Source: Straminergon stramineum
Lineage: Eukaryota > Streptophyta > Bryopsida > Hypnales > Calliergonaceae
Length of the DNA stretch: 64,000 nt
Direction of reading: 5' to 3'
Assembly: GCA_963920665.1 (NCBI GenBank)
Contig: OY987273.1
Span: 15,378,501 to 15,442,500, forward strand
The translations under genes were made by a program, and so were the position numbers. The notes under the pieces are model-generated. The model was not told the origin of the DNA, did no database searches, and saw nothing but the letters and a program-made list of their open reading frames with translations. Positions 59,201-64,000 of this stretch are shown piece after piece (the stretch's first letter is position 1; each line of letters opens with the position of its first letter).

Positions 59201-59543
59201 ACAAAACCATGTTGTCCAAAGATTCATCATGGGTGAAGCCAATTCCAATTGAAACATCGGGCAATCCAGTAGAGGCAAACGACACCCTACATCCAACCTT
59301 GATGGAACAAGAGATGCATTGAGGTTGACTAAATGATTGGTGCAAACTAGCGGCGACGGCGTCGTGGATATTGAAGTGCGGAACATGAACTCAAAGGTAG
59401 AACATGAAGTGCAAAATGAACGAGTACGAAGGGAGGATGACGAGAATGATAACCATGATGATAATGAAAGGGTGGAGGGGTCGGATGATGATTCTGACCC
59501 TGACGCTGATAAGGTGCCTAGTGATTACACATTTTCACTGTAA
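56265..59543 (+). pseudogene. hAT transposase of element C
   Basis: A single frame of 1,093 codons with no net frameshift but ten stops (TGA near 56,418; TAG 57,312; TGA 57,429; TAG 57,735 and 58,005; TGA 58,023; TAG 58,089 and 58,734; TGA 59,250 and 59,334). A BED finger (CVFC, residues 43-46) is followed by the DUF659-like core with CSDGWSNTTSCPLLNLMLV (first catalytic Asp), LCTDNVVV (second) and GCATHILDLLLED. The middle insertion region and the dimerisation domain follow (VLSLTCSASSCERNWSMYSF, HNKVRNRL, LVYIYTNSK, about 58,130-58,270). A 420-residue tail, Arg/Pro/Ser-rich then Asp-rich (DDENDNHDDNERVEGSDDD), is much longer than in usual Ac-like proteins. The enzyme class explains the 8-bp duplication of the element. 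Confidence 0.88.
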
Positions 59544-60411
59544 CTTTATAAATATAGATTTAGAGGTAGTGAAGTGGTAATGTAATGCTTTTGCATAATT
59601 TTGGTGTGTTGAAGTTTTCTAGCTTAAGTTCATAGGCAAATAGCTTATAGATGAATTTTGTGTAGTATCTACTTTAGTATGAAAGCATAATAGTGTTAGA
59701 ATTACAAAGTTTTGTTCACTGTCTTTAGTGTGGACTTCTACAGGTATAGACGTGGAGATCTTAACAAAGTTCATGGAAGTACAATTGAAGTAGAAGTTCA
59801 TTTATAAGATTGGGTCACTACTCTATTAGTGCGTACAACTTATAAATACAGTAATACTAATTATCCTTACTTTTTTCTTGTTTTTGTATCTATTTTTGGT
59901 GTAATTATTAAATCCAATTGCGATATTGGCTTATACACTTCAATCGGAGTAGAAAATTTGAATTAGAAATTCCTAACCATATGTAATAAAAAAATGTAGA
60001 TCTCGGAGGCTCCTATGAATGAGTGAATGAGCACAAAATGTGAAGTACTTAATTTAAGGCTTAGGAGAATGCAATGGCACATGGAAACTGAAGGATCCTA
60101 AATCATGAGCAAGATTGAAATGGTTGTTATATCTATATTTGCAATTGCAACGGCACACGAGGTTGCTCTTAACCTTTAACAGATGGACTAGTGAGTATGA
60201 AAATCATCTCCAATGGAACTATGTGATGTGATGTGATGTACTTGCCTTTCCCCTCACAAAAATACTCATTTCCGGTATGAGGACTTAGTAAGATCTCTTT
60301 TGGGGAATTGGGACCCAATTTTCAAAGATGGACAATTGCATTTATGTCGTATATTAGAAGTTCTTATCATCCAGGGAACAAAAGAAATTCCTTGCGTATG
60401 GGATAAAGCCA
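59544..60411. other. AT-rich 3' spacer of element C
   Basis: No coding or structured feature recognised apart from a short GATGT run near 60,226-60,240. Confidence 0.4.
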
Positions 60412-60660
60412 AGATCGCCCTTTTCCTTACACTCGTGGTCGCCTTTACACCCTTAGTCGCCTTGAATTGGACCCATAGTTGCCCTGGGTTGGATCCACAA
60501 TCGCTTGGATTTTGGACCCACAGTCGCCCTCATTTTGGGACCCGGGGTCGCCCCACCGTACCCGCAGTCGCCCTTAGTTGGACCCGAAGTCACCCTCATT
60601 CTCGGACCCGTAGTCGCCCCACCTTACCCGCACATGCCCCACCCACAGTCGCCTATGGTG
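60412..60660. repeat. Right subterminal GC-rich array of element C
   Basis: About ten units of ACCCGCAGTCGCCCT and variants on the + strand, ending 200 bp inside the right terminus. It is inverted relative to the array near the left terminus. Confidence 0.75.
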
Positions 60661-60863
60661 ACGTGGTCAAAGCTTTCCACGTTACTGTTGACAACCCGCC
60701 ACGTAAGATAAAATTTTTGGCTGCCCTGCCCGAATACCCTAAACCCTAATTTCGCACTCGTCAAATTTGTCTTGTATATGCTACACTCGTCTTATACGAC
60801 ATGCAACATCAGACGAACAACTCGACACCCAAACCCCAAAACACGTTCGACAGAACAACCCTA

Positions 60864-60871
60864 GTTAGAAG
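60864..60871. repeat. Right target-site duplication of element C
   Basis: GTTAGAAG, identical to the left copy at 39,975-39,982. Confidence 0.93.
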
Positions 60872-62775
60872 GTGACCTAAGCACGATAGGGTGTGTTGGT
60901 ATGTTTCTTAGGCCATGGATTATAAAGAATGATAGGATGATTCAGGAGCTCATCGTAGGAACTCCAAATCAGTATGAGTTGATAGTGAGGGGGCGACTCG
61001 GAATGTGAATAGATGAGGTTTAGGCCAAGGTATACAGATTCCCCCAAAAAGGAACCAGATTAGCCTCCCACACGGATAAGTTCGCAATAGGAAAATTTAG
61101 GAATGCAACCCATTCCAAGGAGGGGTATGCCATCAACGACTGTCTAGATGTAAGGGAGAAGCAGGTCCAAGAATTTCTAATCTTGATCTTGTATCAAGAA
61201 AAGCCTACTCAAGTCACAGTTATGGTAGCCAACACCATCTTTGGTGCCATGGAGGGTAGACTGGTCAATTGGGGCAAAGTGATTGGAGCAGTAGTCTCCA
61301 AACTTGCCGCCACTGTGGACAAGGCAAAGACCAACCCAATTGGTCCATACCTGTTCCACCTCTACCATCACGTGAAACTCCTGAGTGATGTAGAAATGGT
61401 AGAGTACACCACCGGATCCACCATCCTATATTATGGCCTCATAGAAGAAGTGGAGGTGGAGCAACCAACATTTGAGGAAGAGGAAGAGCTGCAAGAGGAG
61501 GAGTAGCTCCTAGATTGGAGGCGGAGGAAATCCACCTATCCGGCTTTACGAGGAAAACTCCCTACTCAAGAGAAGGTTCCAGAGGAGGAAGAAGAAGACA
61601 TTTTTTGGGTTCTTCAAAACCGGATTCAACTAGGACTTGCAGGCGCAAGAGTATCATGAGAACCTCGGGGATATTCTCAAGATTTTCAACAAGGAGTTGA
61701 AGGTTGAGCCAAAGGACATGCTCGATGTTGTGAAGAAACTTTCGAATCCGGAAGAGTTGGGGAGGAAAGAGAAGTAGATTGAAAGTCTGGAGAAGGAGAA
61801 GACAGATCTTCAAGCCAGGTTGAGTTGGGCACAAGGGGAGTTTGCCACTGCAAAGCAAAGGAAGAAAGAAGCTCTGCAGCTCGTCAAGAACCTATTTAGT
61901 CTAGTGGATAGACCTGCGGATCTTGTCATCAAGGTTGGTCTCATCCAAAACCGGCTTGTAGAGGAAGGACATCTCACTAGATCCAAGGTGATCCGGATCT
62001 TAGTGGACTTCTCATCGAGGATGGATTCCATACTAAAGGAAATGCGCCAGCTCTTAGGGCAGATTGATCAAGACCGTGTCATCAATTTTTCCCACTTTCC
62101 GGAAATCCACTTTGATACGGAGACCCCGATGAAATTGATAGCATCCATGCCACTACTAGCTAGACCGGAAGTCCCTAAGGAGACTCTCCGGCATTCAACA
62201 AAGCCCTTCTCAACTCAGCTAAAGAAGACCATCCAAGGGAGCGTGAAAATAGTGCGAGAGCCAACCAAGTAGTTAGACGCAGCACACGAGTTAGCTCCAC
62301 TGGAAGTTATGATCTCACCACCAAATCCAACAATTCGTCCTCCTGCTGAGAAGTAAACCCTTCAAACAAATAGGTTGTTAACCCAGAGTGACCTAGCGGA
62401 CCGGATTGGAGGACTGATGAATCCAGCCAAGACTCATCCGGAAAGCTTTGAGCATGTGCTACAGCCTCAACCAAGGAAGGAGAAGACACCTATAGTTTGG
62501 GATGACACCTCTCCAAGAGAAGAAGACGAAAGGGACGTCACTCAGATTGAGAAATTTGAAGAAGAAGAATACTAAACCAGATTGGAAGAGGAAGAAGAGG
62601 AAGAAGACATGGAAGATGAAGACTCACCTCTAGAAATCTAGAAGATCCAAACCCAAGCAACATTGAGGACGACTCTGGTGAAGGCAACTCTGAAAGCAAC
62701 TCCGAGGGCATCCATCCGGGCACCATCGAGTCAAGGTGGGTGCAGCTAGAAGAAGGTGCAAAAGGCCACATAATT
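60872..62775 (+). pseudogene. Remainder of the X2 gene
   Basis: Continues the gene cut by element C. It matches X1 throughout: GKFRNATHSKEGYAI, VANTIFGAMEGRLVNWGKVI, a Glu-rich run, LSWAQGEFATAKQRKKEALQ (coiled coil), RILVDFSSRMDSILKEM and FSHFPEIHFDTET, then an acidic tail (EEEEEEDMEDEDSPL). Stops and shifts are common (for example near 61,504, 61,777 and 62,270). The family was not recognised. The sequence downstream to 63,870 is the non-coding 3' part of X2. Confidence 0.5.
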
Positions 62776-63870
62776 AGGTTTTTAGTTATTTAGGATTTGA
62801 ATTCTGAATTTGATCAAGGTTTCCAAGTGTGGGCTTGGGTTCCAGATTTTTAGGATCTAACTTTCCGGATTTCTCGAAAAGTCTGTGATTGGTCATCTGG
62901 ATTTTCAGGTGGCTTTTTGCCTTCGGGGTTTTGAGTTTTAAAGGGAAGGCAAGCTTTTTGTCCTCTCATTCCATCCTAGTACTTGTAGTCGTTGTCTTAT
63001 CATCCTTTCTTTAATGTAAGCCACCAAGTGGACATTTAGGAATTGATCTATCGTATATCCAACTTTCTTGTGTTTGTTTATGAGAATGTTGAAGTGTAAG
63101 AGAGAGGAGGAGGAAAGGAGGAATCTAGATCTGAGGTGACTAGATCTAATTTGGGAGGGAACATTTGTGACGTAGTTTAGACTTGTGAATATGGTCTTGT
63201 GCGCAGTGCCTTTAAAATACTAGAATGGAAATCCGGCAAGGAGTGGCGTGGGTGCGCATCCGGAATATCAAGGAGGGTTCCATGCGGAGATAAGCAACCG
63301 CCAACGGAAAATTCCCATCCTATTCTCCCCGGAAGGTCTGCCAAACCTTAGGATTAGTCTAGTGAATGACTAACAATCCTCCATCAGTTCTAGTTTCTGT
63401 TGATCTGTCATTGAAGTGGAGAAGACTTGTTATGGCTCTAAGTGACCTGCCTTCCAGATTGGCCATTTGGGAAGTTGTGAGAGTGTTTCTTGGTCTGATT
63501 TAGTGTGACATTTGGTCTAAGTGTGTTTTGTGTAGTTTAGAGAGAGAAGAGAGAGTAAGGAATACAAGTGGTGAGTCCCTACCCCTCTACAAGATCAAAG
63601 GTGGAACCTTTGAGGGTAAAACAAAGGCACCAAAAACTAGTGTGTGTGAGAAGTGACGGATCCAGATTCTAGAAGGGAGTGGATCCGGATTGGATTCTGG
63701 AAACGTAGTAATTTGGAAAGAGAGAAAAGAGGTGAAGAGGGTGCTTAAGTTGGTAATACGGATAATCTTGGCTTTTTGCAACAGTCTAGAATCCCTTGGG
63801 ACAATATTTCAAATCATTTTATGACGTTTTGGTGTTGTAATGGTACTTACGCTCCACAGTGCGTACGACA

Positions 63871-64000
63871 CTGATCTACATTATGCAGGAGTTCTTTTGA
63901 ACCCCTACCTTCTTCATGATAAAGAACTAGCCAACGATCAACATGCAACTAACGCATGCAAGCATGTTATCCGGAGAATATGTAAACCGAGAACTTACAC
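63871..64000 (+). pseudogene. hAT transposase of element A, later piece, runs off the window
   Basis: Reads DLHYAGVLLNPYLLHDKELA and onward, matching LTNLHYVGALLNPFLIE of the element C transposase and MHYAA of element B. It resumes the transposase exactly where the middle piece stopped before X2. The dimerisation domain should lie beyond the window. Confidence 0.72.

Larger units (their letters stand above)
39983..60863 (+). mobile_element. Element C: 20.9 kb cargo-bearing hAT transposon
   Basis: Terminal inverted repeats TAGGGTTGTTC (39,983-39,993 and, inverted, 60,853-60,863) are perfect and flanked by the perfect 8-bp duplication GTTAGAAG. The first nine bases match the termini of element B within a base or two. 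The interrupted sequence exists intact in X1, giving a paralogous empty site. CAACTCGAC words occur just inside both ends. Cargo: WCHI-RING (+), WCHI coiled coil (-), kinase (-), second WCHI coiled coil (+) and transposase (+), each preceded by a CCCGCRGTCGCCC array. The transposase has ten nonsense codons, so mobility now would need another source. Confidence 0.93.
39476..63870 (+). mobile_element. Repeat X2, about 3.5 kb, split by element C
   Basis: Inverted relative to X1 and similar along its length. Its left part is 39,476-39,982 and its right part 60,872-63,870; without C and one duplication copy it measures about 3.5 kb. It is inserted in the element A transposase between KIVETN and DLHYAGVLLNPYLL. 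The end bases differ slightly from X1 and no convincing target duplication was found, so its boundaries are good to a few bases only. Confidence 0.68.
10581..64000 (+). mobile_element. Element A: outer, oldest giant hAT (minimum extent, ends not found)
   Basis: Three gene relics of the same classes as in elements B and C, in the same relative orientation, are separated only by later insertions. They are a WCHI-domain gene (-, 10,581-11,039), a WCHI-RING gene (+, 30,228-33,612) and an hAT transposase (+, 34,440 and two later pieces). B (11,875-26,676), the solo LTR (28,004-29,279), X1 and X2 with C inside all interrupt it. Removing them leaves an element of roughly 9-10 kb within the window, open on the right. 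Heavy decay (frameshifts and many stops) fits its position as the oldest layer. The start coordinate is only the first recognisable gene, not a mapped terminus. Confidence 0.5.

Noticed and set aside
56265..59543. Reassigned stop codons (TAG read as Gln)
   Set aside because: TAA, TAG and TGA all interrupt, at Gln, Arg and Trp positions, which fits C-to-T decay better than a changed code.
35485..63870. One 28 kb element with 3.5 kb terminal inverted repeats
   Set aside because: The sequence between the arms (38,987-39,475) is the missing middle of the element A transposase, so the arms are two separate inverted insertions of the same repeat.

Overview
The window looks like nuclear DNA from a land plant with a large, repeat-filled genome. 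The evidence is hAT transposases of the plant type (BED finger, DUF659-like core, C-terminal dimerisation domain), short TTTAGGG-type telomeric runs, a solo LTR, a CACTA-like MITE, an AT-rich background and reading frames spoiled mostly by C-to-T type changes. The species cannot be named from sequence alone; a gymnosperm or fern-like genome would fit. No intact host gene, rRNA, tRNA or CRISPR array was recognised.

Positions 1-10,100 hold worn gene remnants on the + strand. They are a multi-exon relic whose parts resemble a ParB-like fold and an N6/N4 DNA methyltransferase C-terminus (2,965-6,144), an acidic/coiled-coil relic (6,240-7,622), an FCP1/NIF-like HAD phosphatase relic (8,190-8,957) and one unidentified coding-like stretch (9,386-10,017).

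From about 10,500 to the end the window is a nest of very large hAT-type elements, called here A, B and C, plus two copies of a 3.5 kb repeat, X1 and X2. A is the oldest; neither end was found. Its coiled-coil-type gene relic (10,581-11,039), RING gene relic (30,228-33,612) and transposase (34,440 to past 64,000) are split by later insertions. B (11,875-26,676; 14.8 kb) sits in an array of A, with matching ends and an 8-bp target duplication (7 of 8 bases agree). X1 and X2 sit in opposite orientation within A's transposase. C (39,983-60,863; 20.9 kb) sits in X2, with perfect 11-bp inverted ends TAGGGTTGTTC and a perfect 8-bp duplication GTTAGAAG. X1 preserves the unoccupied form of that site.

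B and C carry the same cargo besides transposase: a protein with a shared, unrecognised N-terminal domain (named here the WCHI domain) plus a RING-H2 finger; one or two WCHI plus coiled-coil proteins; and an atypical protein kinase. A has at least the RING, WCHI and transposase genes. In B and C every gene is preceded, usually 140-320 bp before its start codon, by a GC-rich minisatellite whose C-rich strand is the sense strand, often followed by a TATA box. The same motif lies in inverted orientation just inside both ends of each element. The motif differs between elements (CCCGCRGTCGCCC in C, TGTCCACGCC in B).

The proposed undescribed system is therefore a lineage of giant, cargo-bearing plant hAT transposons with a conserved ubiquitin-ligase-like / kinase / coiled-coil gene set. 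Element-specific repeat arrays may serve both as transposase-binding subterminal repeats and as shared promoters. Structure, ends, duplications and gene order are read directly; the functional interpretation is inference.
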